From NCBI GenBank assembly GCA_001662425.1, contig BDDC01000423.1, positions 19,393 to 63,437 on the forward strand: a stretch of DNA of 44,045 bases, given 5' to 3'. The DNA is from Chlamydomonas sphaeroides. Taxonomy: Eukaryota; Chlorophyta; Chlorophyceae; Chlamydomonadales; Chlamydomonadaceae. Below the pieces are notes generated by a model. That model was not told where the DNA came from, made no database searches, and saw nothing but the letters and a program-made list of their open reading frames with translations. Positions within the stretch are counted from its first letter, which is position 1, and each line of letters begins with the position of its first letter. Shown here piece after piece: positions 30,553 to 42,656 of the stretch. Position numbers and translations under genes: made by a program.

Positions 30553-33500
30553 ATGGCCTCCTGCAGCAGAGCTGCGGCAGCAGCGCCTAGCACGCTAGCG
30601 TTGGCGCTTGTCGTGGGGCTGCTGACGGCAGCGGCGGCGGCGGAGCAGGCGCGAGCCGCCGGTGGCGGCCCCAAGCTCGGTTGGCGAGGGCCGGGTCTGC
30701 GCGGCAGCCGCACGCCGCAGGAGTTGGCGGCGGAGGTCACAGCAGCTCCGGCGGCGCCGGCAGGCGGCGCAGCGGAGGCCCCGCCGTCACCCGCGCCAGC
30801 CCGCGGGCCTCGACGAGCTCGACGGAGCCTCCGCCAGCGGCAGCCGCCGCCGCAGGCCGCGGGTCCGCGGCCGCCGTCGCGTCCATCCCCGGCCGCGGCT
30901 CACCGGTCTTTTGCGACGCCGGTCGCGGCAGCCGCGTTGGTGCGCGGCGCGGCCAAGCCCGGTGCCGCTGTGGACGACTACGACGACGCGGGCGCCGACG
31001 GCGGCGGCGCGCCCTTCCTGATGGCCTTCCGCACCGCGGGCGCTGGTACGGGGCTGCTGGGAGGCGGCGAGGCGGTGACGCCAGCCGACCCCAGCGCCGC
31101 CGCTACCGAGAGCGGCGCCTTCCTGGCGGGCCTGCAGGCGCAGCTGGCGGCGCTGGTGAACCAGCTGGCGGACGGTGAGGCCCTGGGGCGCGGCGGGGCC
31201 TCCCAACCTGTTGAAGTAGAACTAGATATGTTTAGAGGTAGAAGGTACAGCGGGCTTGATATGATCCGCCGTGATTGAAGGTAGCAGGTCGACCCGGGGG
31301 CCGGAGCCCCCCATCCACGCACCCCGTCCCCCGGACCAACCTGTACGTCGCTTGGGCTTGCTAGGCTGTGGCCGTGGCTGTGGCGCCTCGCTCGGTGTCT
31401 CCCAACCAGGCCATGCGAGGCAAGGCAGCGGACGCACTCCCCCCCCTCCGGCCCTTCCCTGCACACACGCGTACGCAGACGTGCCGCGCCTGGGCAGCAC
31501 AGCCAACGTCACCACCGCCGCCGACGGCGCCCAGGAGGCGCAGCGCCGCAACGCCACCACAAGGCTGCAGGCGCGGCCGGGCCGAGCAGGGAGGGCGGAG
31601 ACGTGGAGTGGACTAGGGACTGGGTGCGGCCGCGCGGGCCGTAGGGCGGTGTGGTTGCGGGGGAGAGGACGGAGCAGCCCCGCGCTTGCGGCACACACGG
31701 CAGCACCCGGCCCAGTAGCCCCCATCCACCGCCGCCTGGACCCGAACCTCGCCTGCGTGGCCCCACGCATGCCCGCACTCCGCACCACTGACTGGCCCTG
31801 CACGGCACCTCCGGCTGCGTGCACGGCTCAAACTCACGCCCCTCCACCTGCACCGACCTTTCGCCCGCCAGACCGACCCCGACCGCACCGGCGGCTTCTA
31901 CACGGGCGGCTCAGCGGCCATCGACCCCGACACGGCGGCCGCGCTGGCGGCGGGCTTCTCGTCGTCCGTGACCGAGGGCATTGAGAGTGCGTCCGAGCCG
32001 GGCTACTGCGTGGGCTCGCTGCGGGCGTGGGGCGATGGAGGCGCGCACTTGCAGGCAGATCGCCTAGCTGCGCCCTGGGTGCTCGCCGGGTGCATGTCAC
32101 CGCGGCTGCCCCAACCAAGGCCAACGGGTTAGCTTTGTCATTATATTAATAGTAACACAACTAATTATTTGCGTATTAATTATAATTAAGTATCATTAGT
32201 GCTGATCGGGTGCGTGTCGTCGGTCACCGCGGCTGCCCCAATGCCCCCGCAGCCGAGGGAGCGCCCACAGCCAACTTTGGGGCCGCGGGCCAGTCCCTCG
32301 CGGCGGGCAGCACCGTGTCGGCCGGCCCGGCAGACGACGCGGGCGCGCGGGCGCTGGTGGGCGGCCTGACGCTGGCAGGTGGGCCGTCGCGTGCACCCGA
32401 GTGCGCGGCAGCGGGCTAGTGGCACGGCAGCGAGCGGCCATCGCAAGCAAGCACAGCGGCCCGGCTCGTGTCCACCGCTCGTTCGCCCTTACCGTGGTGC
32501 CTCGCGAGTGCCATCCAGTCGAGCAGCCGGTCCCCACCCGCAGCTGCCTCTGGCCTCGCAGCTGCCTCTGGCCTCGCCGCTGCCTCTGGCCTGCTGGCCC
32601 TGTTGGCACGACACAGCCCCGCCCCCGCCGCACCGCCCCGGCTGCGCCCCTCCCTGCCTCCCAGGCGAGCAGGCGGTGCCCACGCTCGTCACCTTTACCA
32701 CGGGGCCGGTGGTGACCCTCTTCGACGGCAGCCGCCGCACGGGCGCCTCCTCGCAGAACGGAGCCGCCGTGGAGGGCACGGGTGCGGTCGGCGTTTGCTT
32801 GGGTAGAAGATGGACCGGTCCACTGAGGCTGGGAGCTGCTGATGAGCGATGATGACTCCATTGACACGTCACAAACAGCTCCACGTGGAAGTTGCACTGT
32901 CGTCGTGAGGGGTTCATCAGCCGATAACTTCGTGTGCTGTCGTACTGTGTCGTACTGTGTCGTACTGTGCTCCTGACGCGCACCGGCAGGCGGTGCGTCG
33001 GACTTCACCGTCACGAGCGCCTCTCTGGCTGTGTACGCACCCACCGACAAGGACAAGGACAGGCCCAACGGCGGCTCGGCCGCAGCCGCGTCGACGCCGC
33101 CCCTGACGCCGGCGCAGGCGGCGGCGCTGCAGGAGCGCGAGCGGCAGCGGCAGGAAGCCCGGGCCTTGGACGATGAAGCGCGGCAGCAGGCGGCGGAGGA
33201 TGGCAACCTGGGCAAGGCGCTAGGAGGCCTCAGCGGCGCGCTGGCGGAGGAGCGCCGGCGCCAGCAGGAGCAGCGACGCGGCGGCAGCAAAGCCGACGAG
33301 GGGCAGGAGGCCAAGGAGGCACAGTCCAAGCGGCAGCCGCCGCCGAGACAGCAGCAGGCGGCCAGGCCGCCGCCGCGGCCGCCGAGTCCGGACGCGAGCG
33401 AGGGAGTCGCGGACGGCGTCGGCGGCAAGAAGGCGTACGTGCCCGCCCATGCCAGCGCGCGCCTGTTTGAAGTTGCATATGGCGGACGGAACCCTTATGT

Positions 33501-34789
33501 GTCTGTATGTTGCGTGCCAGTGGATAGATTATCTTGCCTCGCGCGCGCTCTGGCCATACCCTGCGGTCGCGCCGCTGAGCTCGTTATTCGCAGCCGCCGC
33601 CCTGCCCTGATTTGCCGGTCTACCCATTGCCGTAATGATGATAATGATAAGCGAACGTCGGGCGGGGCCCTGGCGTGTGTTGAGGGGGCGGCTGGGGGCC
33701 TGCGGGAGGTCATCCCGCTCTCGCCCGCCTACGTCCCGCAGCAACGCCGGCGGCGCCTCCGCCACCGTGTCCGTGCGCCACGCCGACCTGCCCGGCTTCA
33801 CGGCCCCCGTGGACACCAACACAGCGGCGCAGCTGCAGACGTTTGGTGCCACCAACCTCTTTGGCTGGACCCGGTGAGTAGCGCGGCGCCTGCTGGCTGG
33901 CTGGCATGTGGTTTCCGGGTGCGGGGTGGCGTCGTTGGGGCGGGCGCCCAACCTTCCACATATATACGCCCATGTCTGCTGTCAAGCGACGTCCAAATGC
34001 CCCCATGCACCTACTTACCCACACGCAAGCCCACCCGCATGTCATCACCCAACCCCGCCCTGCAGCGGCTCCGTCGAGGCTGTGGCCGCAGCGTACGGCA
34101 CCGACCGCGCCGCCGTGCGGGCCACCGGCGGCGCGTTCGGCACGGGCGCCTCCTCCACGACCACCTTTGTTGCGGGCGTTACGCCGCTGCAGGTGCGCGC
34201 GCTAGGCTGCCAGGTTGCTGCAATGTCTTGCACCGGTTGTCACATATCGCCAGCGTGCGGCTACAGAACAGCGGATCATTGTGTTGGCTAAGCTCGTAAG
34301 CTGCCCGGGTGCGACAGATCAGCTGCCTGCCCCGCCTCGGGCCGCGAGCACCGGTTGCCCGCACAGGCAACGCCGCATGCATGGCGCCGGCCTCTGTTGC
34401 GCCCTCAGGAGGTCGTGTGCCTGCCAGACAAGCGGAGCAAGCCTGGGCCGGCACCACTGCTGGGCCGTCAGCAGCAGGACGCGGCCGCTGCTGGCGATGG
34501 TGGCGGCGGCGGCGGCAGCGGTGGTGTTGGTGTTGGTGGTGGTGTTGGTGGAGGAGGAGGTGGCGACGGCGGTGAGGACGCGCTGGCGCGGCTGCTTCGG
34601 GCGGCGGCAGTGGCAGAGCTGCCGGCAGGAATGCTGCCCGGCGGCGATAATGGCGGCGGCGGTGGCGGCCCCGTTGCCTCAAAGGCGGCCGGCGGTGGCG
34701 GCAGCGGGCGGCCGTCGCAACTCGCCGCATCGCAGGCCGAATGCGACGAGCGGCGCCGGGCCGAGGTGCAGCAGCAGCGCTCGGCCTGA
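30553..34789 (+). CDS. Unrecognised secreted protein with a coiled-coil segment and Gly-rich C-terminus
   Basis: Model of nine exons: 30553-31174, 31479-31570, 31872-31986, 32253-32378, 32665-32781, 32990-33434, 33742-33873, 34066-34192, 34409-34789 (stop TGA), 718 residues, phases close. A secretory signal (STLALALVVGLLTAAAAA then EQARA) supports the ATG at 30553; an upstream in-frame Met at 30529 is less likely. The middle has beta-rich-looking Thr/Ser/Val segments (VTFTTGPVVTLFDGS; SDFTVTSASLAVYAP; GASSTTTFVAGVTPL). Residues about 398-470 are a Gln/Arg/Glu-rich helix or coiled coil. The last ~125 residues are Gly/Ala-rich and there is no terminal membrane segment. Sequons NVT and NAT are present near residues 218-235. 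The exon 2 end is uncertain: a GC donor at 31571, or a GT donor further on (in-frame GTGTGG near 31649). I do not recognise the family. Confidence 0.65.
32080..32241 (+). repeat. AT-rich 77-bp insert flanked by ~37-bp direct repeats in an intron
   Basis: The left repeat (32080-32114, GTGCTCGCCGGGTGCATGTC then ACCGCGGCTGCCCCAA) and the right repeat (32200-32241) are near identical apart from a 7-base difference. Between them, 32123-32199 is strikingly AT-rich (TTATATTAATAGTAACAC; TTAATTATAATTAAG) in a GC-rich neighbourhood. The right repeat runs into the acceptor of exon 4 (32253) of the unknown secreted gene. Confidence 0.8.
32541..32594. repeat. Three-copy 18-bp repeat (CAGCTGCCTCTGGCCTCG) in an intron
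   Basis: Units at 32541-32558, 32559-32576 and a variant at 32577-32594, upstream of exon 5 of the unknown secreted gene. A three-copy decamer CGTACTGTGT lies at 32941-32970 before exon 6. Confidence 0.85.
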
Positions 34790-35582
34790 CGTGAGATAGA
34801 GCGGCGCCGGGTTCGCCCGTGGTAGCTAGGCTCGCCGGTTGAAGATGAAGCCATGTTGCTGCGTCGCGTCGGTGAGCCCGCTTCGGATTTGGCCTGCGTG
34901 CTGGTTGGTGATGGAGGGACGGACTCAGCAACCTGCCTGGCGGTGGCCGGCAACCCAGCGTACGATCTTACATGGCAAGCACGTTTCGGTCTCACCGTTA
35001 AATTTGACGGACTGGCCTGACGGCCTGGCAACCGCACCATTTGCACCCAACACAACGTAGAAGCCGGCCCCATGCAGCATCGCGGCCGCCCTGACGTACA
35101 TGCGGCTACGAGGGTATGGGGTGTACGGCGCCAGCGAACCACACCGCGCTCGCTTGGGCATGTGGCTGCCGCGCCCCGTGACGCGTGCACGACGCAAGTG
35201 GCGCACCACGAGCCAACAGCCCCGCCACTTGGACGCAGCGTGCTCGCGACGCGTCGCCCCTCGCGCCCATGCAGCTCCCAGCCAGCCTGCCCCTGCTGCC
35301 GCGGAGTAGCGCATAGCGACGGCAACACACGCTGCCCTCTGCTAATGCAACCGTAACAACCAGCGGTGTCGTACCGGACGGCGATCATAGCCATCGATCA
35401 GGCCACCGAGCCAAGCGATCGCACCCACTCGCGGCCCGCCGGCGGCGCCAACACACGCTCGCCGCACACCGCACCCCTCACTGGCGCGCCAGGGCTCACA
35501 CTCCCACAGCAGCACAGTGCAACCCAGTTCGCAGGGTTCAGTCCCCTAGCCTCCCTGTAGTATGCAGATACCTTGAAACCCC
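34790..35582. other. Convergent intergenic region
   Basis: Separates the stop of the unknown secreted gene (34789) from the stop of the MYND gene (35583, minus). No gene is seen. A minus-strand TGTAA at 34968-34972, about 0.6 kb past the MYND stop, is a candidate poly(A) signal. Confidence 0.5.
34968..34972 (-). terminator. Candidate poly(A) signal TGTAA for the MYND gene
   Basis: First minus-strand TGTAA after the stop at 35583, about 610 bp downstream. The match is only five bases, so support is modest. Confidence 0.3.
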
Positions 35583-38500
35583 TCACCGGCGCGCCGCTGC
35601 CGCCAGCGTCCGCGCGCCGCCGGTCCCCAGCGTGCGTGCCGCCTTGCCGCCCGCACCGCCGGCCGCCCCCGTGCCGCCGCCGCCCCGCCGCCGCAGCGGG
35701 CACGCCGCCGCGTGGCCCGCCCGCCAGTCCGCCAGCCGGCACTCCTGGCCGCAGTAGCTCGCCTTGCCGCAGGGACACGCCACCGCCCGTCCTGCCGCCA
35801 CCTCACTACGCCCGGCGAGGCTCACACAGCCCGCGTAGCCGCAGCCGCCAGCCATGCCGCCGCCGCCGGCGCCGCCAGTAGCGCCACGGAGCGGCAGCCC
35901 CGCGAGCGCTCGCTCCGCGTCGACGGCGCTGAGCAGCAAGGCTGACGGTCCCGGCGCGGCCTGCTGCGCAGCGGAGGGCGGCTGCTGCCGCCGGCGGGCG
36001 CTGGCGGCGGCGCTTGCGCCGGCGGCGCCGTGGCCGAGGCCGTCGCGCATGAAGGATGCGAGCAGCTCGGCTGCCGAGGGCGGCTTGGCGCCGCCGCCAG
36101 CGGCGCTTGAGGCACTGACGACGCTGACGTTGCGGCCCAAGCCCGCGATGCGGCCGATGGGGTGCGGCTTGGGTCCCAGCGGCCAGCTGTCGGCGGCACC
36201 GGCCGACGCCTCCGGCGTGGGCGCGGCCCCCGACGCAAAGGTGGCGCTGCGGGATGCCTCCGCCGCCTGGAGCTGCTCCCACGCCGCCGACAGCTCAGCC
36301 ACCTGCGGGGCGCCGCAGCAGCACCATGTCAAGGGACGAAGCGAGGCCCGAGCAAGGGGCGAGCCTGGCCCAGCTATGGGGCCTGGCCGGCAGCGCTGAC
36401 GCCGCCGCATGCCCTCTGGGGCCGAGCGCGAGGCCCCGCCACCGAGCCCGCGAGCCGCCGCCAACCCAACCGGCCCACCGCCGGCCCCTCACCTGTCCCA
36501 GCAGCATCAGCGCCTCGCGCCATTCGGGCACCGCATTGCCGGGTGGAGCCGCCGCCGCGTCCTCCACGGCAGCGGCTGCACTTGCCTCCTGCCCGGCCGC
36601 CGCCGCGTCCACAGCCGCTGGCGCGTCCGCGGGCTGCCCTGGCGCCGGCGGCACCTCCTCGGCCGCGGCCTCCGCAGGCGGCAGCGCCGAGAGCGACAGC
36701 TCATCCGCCAGACCCTGCTGCGCATCCGCCTCGTCGGCAGGTGGGGTCGCCTCGGGGCTCGTGGGAGCCACTGGCTCCTGTGCCCCGGGTGCCCCCTCGT
36801 CGCCTGGCCCCGATGGCGCCGTCGCATCGGCCGCCGAATGTTCCGCCCCCGCGACGCCTGCTGGCGCCGCTGCATCAGCTTTCGGCACCGCCACATCGGC
36901 CGCCGGCGCCGCTGCATCGGCTTTCGGCTCAGCCACATCGGCCGCCGGCGTCGTCGCATCGGCCCCCGGCTTCGCCCCATCGGGTATCGGCTTCGCCGCG
37001 TCGGCCGGCGTCTCCGTCATCTCAGCCGGCGCCTCCGTCGCCTCGGCCGGCGTCCCCGCCACTGCCGCACCAGCTCCCGGAGCCTCCGGCGCCTCGTCGC
37101 TCGCTGCCGCAGCCGGCACAGCCGCGGATGCCGCCTCACCCTGCCGCAGCTCCGTCTTGCGCGGCTGCATCAGCGCCGCCGTGGCTCGCTGCAGGGCCGC
37201 CGCCTGGCTGGGCGGCAGCGCAAAGGCGGCGGCCGGCCAGGGCGCGCCCGCCCGGTGCAGCGCCAGCAGCGAGTGCAGCAGCTCCCACAGCCCGCTGGTC
37301 GCCCGCTGCAGGGCGGTCCGCTGCTCCGCGCTCAGAGCGCTGGCGGCGCCGCTGTCGCCGCCTCCATCGCCGGCCCCGGCGGCCGCGGCGGCGCTGGGCT
37401 CGGCGGAGGGTGCGGCGGACGGCTCTGCCGCTGTCGCGAAGGAGGGCTCTGCCGCCAGCAGCTCTTGGCGCTGCACTGGTGCCGCCGCCGGCGCCACGGG
37501 CGTGCCTGTGAGCTCAACGTCCGCCAGCTGAGTGAGCAGTTGCGCAAAGGCAGACCAGGCGGTGGGAACGGCAGTGTACAGCACCGCCGATGCCAGCGCC
37601 CGCGCCACCAGCGGCACCTCCGCCGGCGCCACCGCCGCCGCCGCCGCCGCCGCGCCCTGTGCCGGAGCCGACGGCTGTCGCTCCTGCCCGCCCTCCGCGG
37701 CCGGCGCCGGCGCGGCGGGCTGCGAGCCGTCGGCCGACGCCTGCGCCTGCTGGCGGCGCCGCGGCGGTGAGGCGGGCTCCGAGGCGTTGGCCGTGGTCAT
37801 GGAGCCGAGCGTGTCTGATGCCTCGGCAATGGTGTCCAGGCCCCATGGCGCCCGCATGCGCTCGCTGCCGTCGCCCAGGCACCCATCCTCGCTGCCGTCG
37901 GCGTCGTCGTCATCCCCCTCGTCGTCATCCCCCTCGCCGTCGTCGCGGTCGTCGCCGTCGGCGCCAGCGTTGGTGTCAGCGTCAGCGTCGGCGTCGGCGG
38001 GCACCGCCTCCTCCTCCTCCGCGACGGCCTCCTCGTCGAAGCTGCCCTCGACGGCGGCTTCCTTAGGCTGCCTGGCTTCTCCCTCCTCCTCCGCCTCGCC
38101 CTCAAGCGCCTCCTGATGCGCATCGTCGCCCTCCTCGTCCTCGGCCACCGCCTCCTCCAGCGGCCCATCCCGCTCATCCTCCACGGCACCCTCCTCCGGC
38201 TCCTCCGCTGTCCCGGCCTCGCTGGCCTCACCCTCCGCTCCCTCCTCCTCCAGCCCCTCCTCGTACGCGCTGCCCTCCTGCTCCGCCGCTGCGTCCTCGC
38301 CATCCCCAGTCGGCCCGCCAGCCGGGGAAGGAGGCCCCTTCACTGCCGCCGCGCCGCTGCCGCCCTGCGCCGCTGCCGCCACCGCCACCGCCGCCGCCGT
38401 CGGCAGCAGCACCGCCGTAAGGTGCCCCGGGAAGGAGCAGAGGGATGCGATGACGCCGCCGACAGGCTCCAGCCCCAGCAAGTCGGCGGCGGCGGCAGCG

Positions 38501-41500
38501 CCGCCGCCGCCAGGCGCCGCCAGGAGGGCCATGCACGCCGCCAGGCTCTTGCGGACCGTGAGCAACGACGAGTGCAGCGCTCGCGTCACGGGCGTGTAGG
38601 CGGCGGCGATGGCTGCCGCCGCCATTTGGTGGCTGGCGGCGGCAAAGGCCACGGCCGAGTGCGAGGCGGCTCGCAGCTGCAGGCCGCCGTCGGCTGAGCC
38701 GGGCGCGAGCGCGGCGTGCAGCGTGCGGGGCGCGCTGGCCTCGGCCAGGGCGGCGGCGACGCTGGCGGCCAGCTGGCACAGCGCGCTGAGCGTCTGCAGC
38801 GGACGCGACACAGGGCAGATGGTTGTCAGATGGATGGGTGGATGGATGGCGGCGCGGCGGCTCACTGTACGTGCGCGCTGGCGCAACGCAGACACCACGC
38901 CGCCGCCGCGCGCTCGCCCAACCCACCGCCACCGTGGGGCCCAGCCTCCTCCCCTCGTGCAGCCCCCAACCCGTGGCCCCCGCCCGCAGCCCACCTGCTG
39001 CAGCAGCGGGCCGTGCGCGGTGTGCTGCGGCCTCAGCCGCAGGCCCGGCCGCAGCAGCCCCGCCCGCAGCAGCGTCCGCAGCATGGCAAGGTGGTGCGAC
39101 ACCAGGAACCGAATGCACGCCTCCGCCAGCCCCACCGCCGCCGCCAGCCGGGCCGCGTTGCGCGCCGCCGCCGCCACGCGCGCCGCTGCCGCGCGCGACA
39201 CGGCGTCCGCCGCCGCCGCCTTGGCGGCGGCGCCGCGCTGGCGCGCTGCGTCCGCCGCCGCTGCAGCGGCGGCGGCGCCGCCGGCCTCGGCGTCAGCGTC
39301 GTCCCACTCGCCGTTGTAGAAGCCGGCCTCCTCCGCCTCCGCAAGCGCCTCCTCCTCCGCCGCAGTCACCTCGGCCTCCGCCGCCGCCAGCTCCGCCTCG
39401 CCCAGCTGCCGCTCCAGCGCCGCGGCCTCGGCGTCGCCGTCGGCCGCGGCCTCTGCCAGCCAGCGTAGCACCGCCTCCGCCGCCGGCACAAGCGCGGTGG
39501 AGACGTCGGGGTCTCCGCTGCGAGCCAGCAGCGTCTGCATGGGCAGGGTGCCACCAGTTTAGAGCGATCCGTCGGAACCGCAGTGTGCAGGCAACACGAC
39601 ATCGAGGAACGGCCGCTGCGAAACCATGGGCGATAGGTTCCCGAGCCCCGCACGACCCACAGCCCCGCAGGACCCCACGAGCCCACCTGTGCCGCGCCCA
39701 GCGTCGCCGTCAGCGCCGCTGCCGCCCTCTCGTGCACCTCCGCCCGCTCGGGCCCCTCCCGACACAGCGCCTGCGCTGCCGCCACGTTGGACAGCAGCGC
39801 CGCCAGCAGCCCTGCCAGCGCCTCATCAGGCGATGCCCCGCTGGCGGCGCCGCCGGCAGCGGTGCCGGCGACCGTGGCGGTTGCCTCGACGGAGGCGGCG
39901 GCGCGACAGACGGCCGTCAGCGCCAGCTGCTGCAGCAGCGCGCGGCTGCTGCTGGGGACGTGGCCCGGCGGCGTGGGTGGCCGCTGGTCAGCGCCGCTGC
40001 CGCCGTCGTCGGCCGGCGGCGGCGCAGTGGAGAGCAGCCAACGCCATGCTGGCAGCGTCGCCGCCACCAGCCCGACCCACATTGCTTCCTGGTCAGCCGC
40101 CGCCACTCCCTGCGCGGCGCGAGCGGCCTCACGCCGCCGGCCGTCCGCCTCGTCACTCATCGGCCGGACTGCCGGCTTGCGCAGCGGCGGCAGCGCCAGC
40201 GGCGCCGCCGGGTTGAACGGCGCCGCCCCCGACAGCACCGACGGCAGTGACGGCAGCGGCGGCGGCGGTAGCGGCGCTGCCGCCGGCAGGCGGAGCCGCG
40301 AGCTCCCCGCCGACACCTCGGCCACAGGCGCGTCCCGCCGCCGCCTCGCCAGCGGCCCAGCGGCGGGCGCCGCGCTTCCGGCGGAGGCGGAGCCCCTCGA
40401 TGACTGCTTCTCCGGCGGCGGCAATGACGACGGCGGCGGCGGCGGCGGCGCATGGTCCGGCGGCGGCAGCGCCGCCGACATCGCCTGGTGCACGCTCCAC
40501 AGGTCAGGCAACGCAGTAAGCGCCTCCTCCACCGTCGCCGGGTACGGCAGCGCCGGCACCGGCAGCACATCTAGGCCGCATGACAGAGCCGCCTCCTGCA
40601 TCGCCGCCGCCGACAGCCCGGCGTTGGCGTCGCCGCCGCCACCGGCCGGAGCCGACCCCGACACCGACGCCGAGGCACTGCTCAGCTCTGGCGTGACGGC
40701 CCAGCTGGTGCTGATGGCGGCGAGGCTGGCGGCGCCGTTGCCCGGCGACGCAACGGCGGCGCCCGCGACGTCAGCGTAAGACTGGGCGGCGGCGGCGGCC
40801 GAGCGCTCGCAGAGAAAGTACTGCACGGTGGGGTTGCTGAGGATAGTTGCGGCCGCCGAGGCGACGCTGGGGCCCGGTGGCGGCGCCGGCGCCACGGCGG
40901 TGCCGTCGGCTGGCGGCGGCTGCGCCGGCGCCAGTGCGCCACCGGCCTCCGCCGCGCCGCACAGGCGCACCGTTGCGGACAGCAGCTGCGCCGCCGCCAG
41001 GCCAACGCTCTGGCGCACCGCCGCCGACGCCGTCGACGGCGCCGCCAGCGCCGCCCGTGACGCCGCCAGCACGGCATCACAAGCCTGCGGCAGGAGGCCG
41101 CTGTCGGCCACCGCCGTCAGCAGCACCGCCGCCGACGGGCCGTCAACCACCGGCGCCGCCGGCGCCGCCAGCGCCACCGCGGCGTGCGCGACCGCCGCCG
41201 TCAGCGGCACCGTCGTCCAGAGCTGCCGCCAGAGCGGCACCAGGCGGCCGCCACCGCCGCTGCCGCCGGGCATCGCCAGCAGCGCGCTCGAGTGGCGGAG
41301 TAGCTCCGTCACATTGAGAAACACAGGCGCGTTGCACAGCAGCTCGAGGACACAGTCCTGCCACGCCGACCAGGCCAGGTACAGCCGCTGCTGGACCGCG
41401 TGCCGCGCCGCCAGCTTCTGCCATCGCTCCTGCTCTGGCCGCAGCGGCTGGATGGGTGGCAGCGGCGGCGCACTCCCGGCGGCGGCGGCCGCGGCGCCGT

Positions 41501-42656
41501 CAGCACCGGCGGACTGGCCGCGCGAGCTTCCTTCGCCGCCGTCGCCGCCACCGCCGAGCGTCATTGACGAGCGGTTGGCTGCCAGCGCTGGCTTTGGTTT
41601 CGGCTTAGGCGCGCCCCAAGGCTTCGTCCCTGGGACGCCTCCGCCGCGGCGGGGGCCGGCCGCTGCGCCGCCAGCTGCCCTGCGGGAGCCGGCTTGCTCA
41701 CCGCCATCGCCGGCATCGCCGGCATCGCCAGCTGTCGAGACCACGGCTGCCGACGCCTCGGCCTCCGGCGCGGCCTCCGTCGGGGCCTCCATCGAGGCCT
41801 CGGGCTGGGCCTCAGGCTCGGGCGGCGGCGGCAGCGGAGCCGGCGGCACCAGCGACGCCGCCGGCCGGCGGCGCAGAAGCTGCACGGCGTCTAGCACGAT
41901 CTGTAGTACGCCGTACAGCACGGGTACGGAGGCCGCGCACTGCGCTGCGTGTGCCGTACGAAGGTAGCTGTCGTACACCACCTGCGCCTCCTGGATCCGG
42001 TCGGGCTCGGCGGCGGCCCATGCGCCGGCGGCGCCGCCAGCGCCGGTGTAGGATCGCACAGAGCCCGTACGCGACACCAGCACGCCGCCGCCGCCGTCAG
42101 CGGTGCCGTCGGCATCGGTGGCGCAACTGCTGGGGTCAGCGCGAGCGGCCGTATCACGTGAGGCACGCCGTGAGGTAGGCAGCGAGGTGCCGGTCAGGGA
42201 GTGCGGCGCGCCGCTGGGGCTGCCGGGCCCACCGGGCGCCTTGCAGGCAACCGTGGCGACATCGCGGACAGCCCAAGAGAACAGGCGGGAGAGCAGCTGC
42301 GGGAGCCCACGTCCGTCAGGGCCGTCCTGCCACCAGCGCACCTGTCACGTGGGGCGAGAGGGCGAGAGAAGCTCGTCAAGGGAATGCAGGGTGGTGGCGA
42401 CGGGCGAAGGTTGTCTTACCAGGTGCAGCAGGTCATCCTGCCGGACCGTGGCGCCACGCGATGACGCGATGACATCTCCGTCCACTAGCAGAGCTAGCTG
42501 CTCATGGATGCGCTGTAGGCTTTGCACGATTCCGTCGACGCGGCCGTGCAGCAGCGGAGGGACGGGTTTTGCTGTCCGCTGCTCTTGTATAGCAGCAACC
42601 TCAGCTTGTAGGTTGCTCGAGTGCCTTAAAAGGGCCACAGAGTTGAAGCTCGGCAT
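35583..42656 (-). CDS. Giant MYND-type zinc-finger protein
   Basis: Five exons: 42656-42420, 42341-39687, 39533 or 39534-38995, 38793-36493, 36302-35583 (stop at 35583-35585); taking 39534 the phases close at 2150 residues. Two exons exceed 2.3 kb, unlike the neighbours' small exons. The start MPSFNSVALLRHSSNLQ is followed by mostly helical Ala/Leu-rich sequence. An acidic Glu/Asp tract lies at about 1305-1450, and an Ala/Pro/Glu/Asp repeat region (ADVAEPKADAAAP and variants) at about 1705-1875. The C-terminal MYND-like finger (about residues 2065-2112) shows CGYAGC, then CPCGKASYCGQEC, then W-x3-H-x3-C. The third pair is C-x-C, not the usual C-x2-C. MYND fingers bind proline-containing peptides in partner proteins; volvocine genomes carry many large uncharacterised MYND proteins. 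Partners and location are unknown. Confidence 0.85.

Noticed and set aside
31571..31871. A second certain GC-AG intron after exon 2 of the unknown secreted gene
   Set aside because: A GT donor further on (GTGTGG near 31649) also keeps frame, and there is no homology to decide, so it was not claimed.
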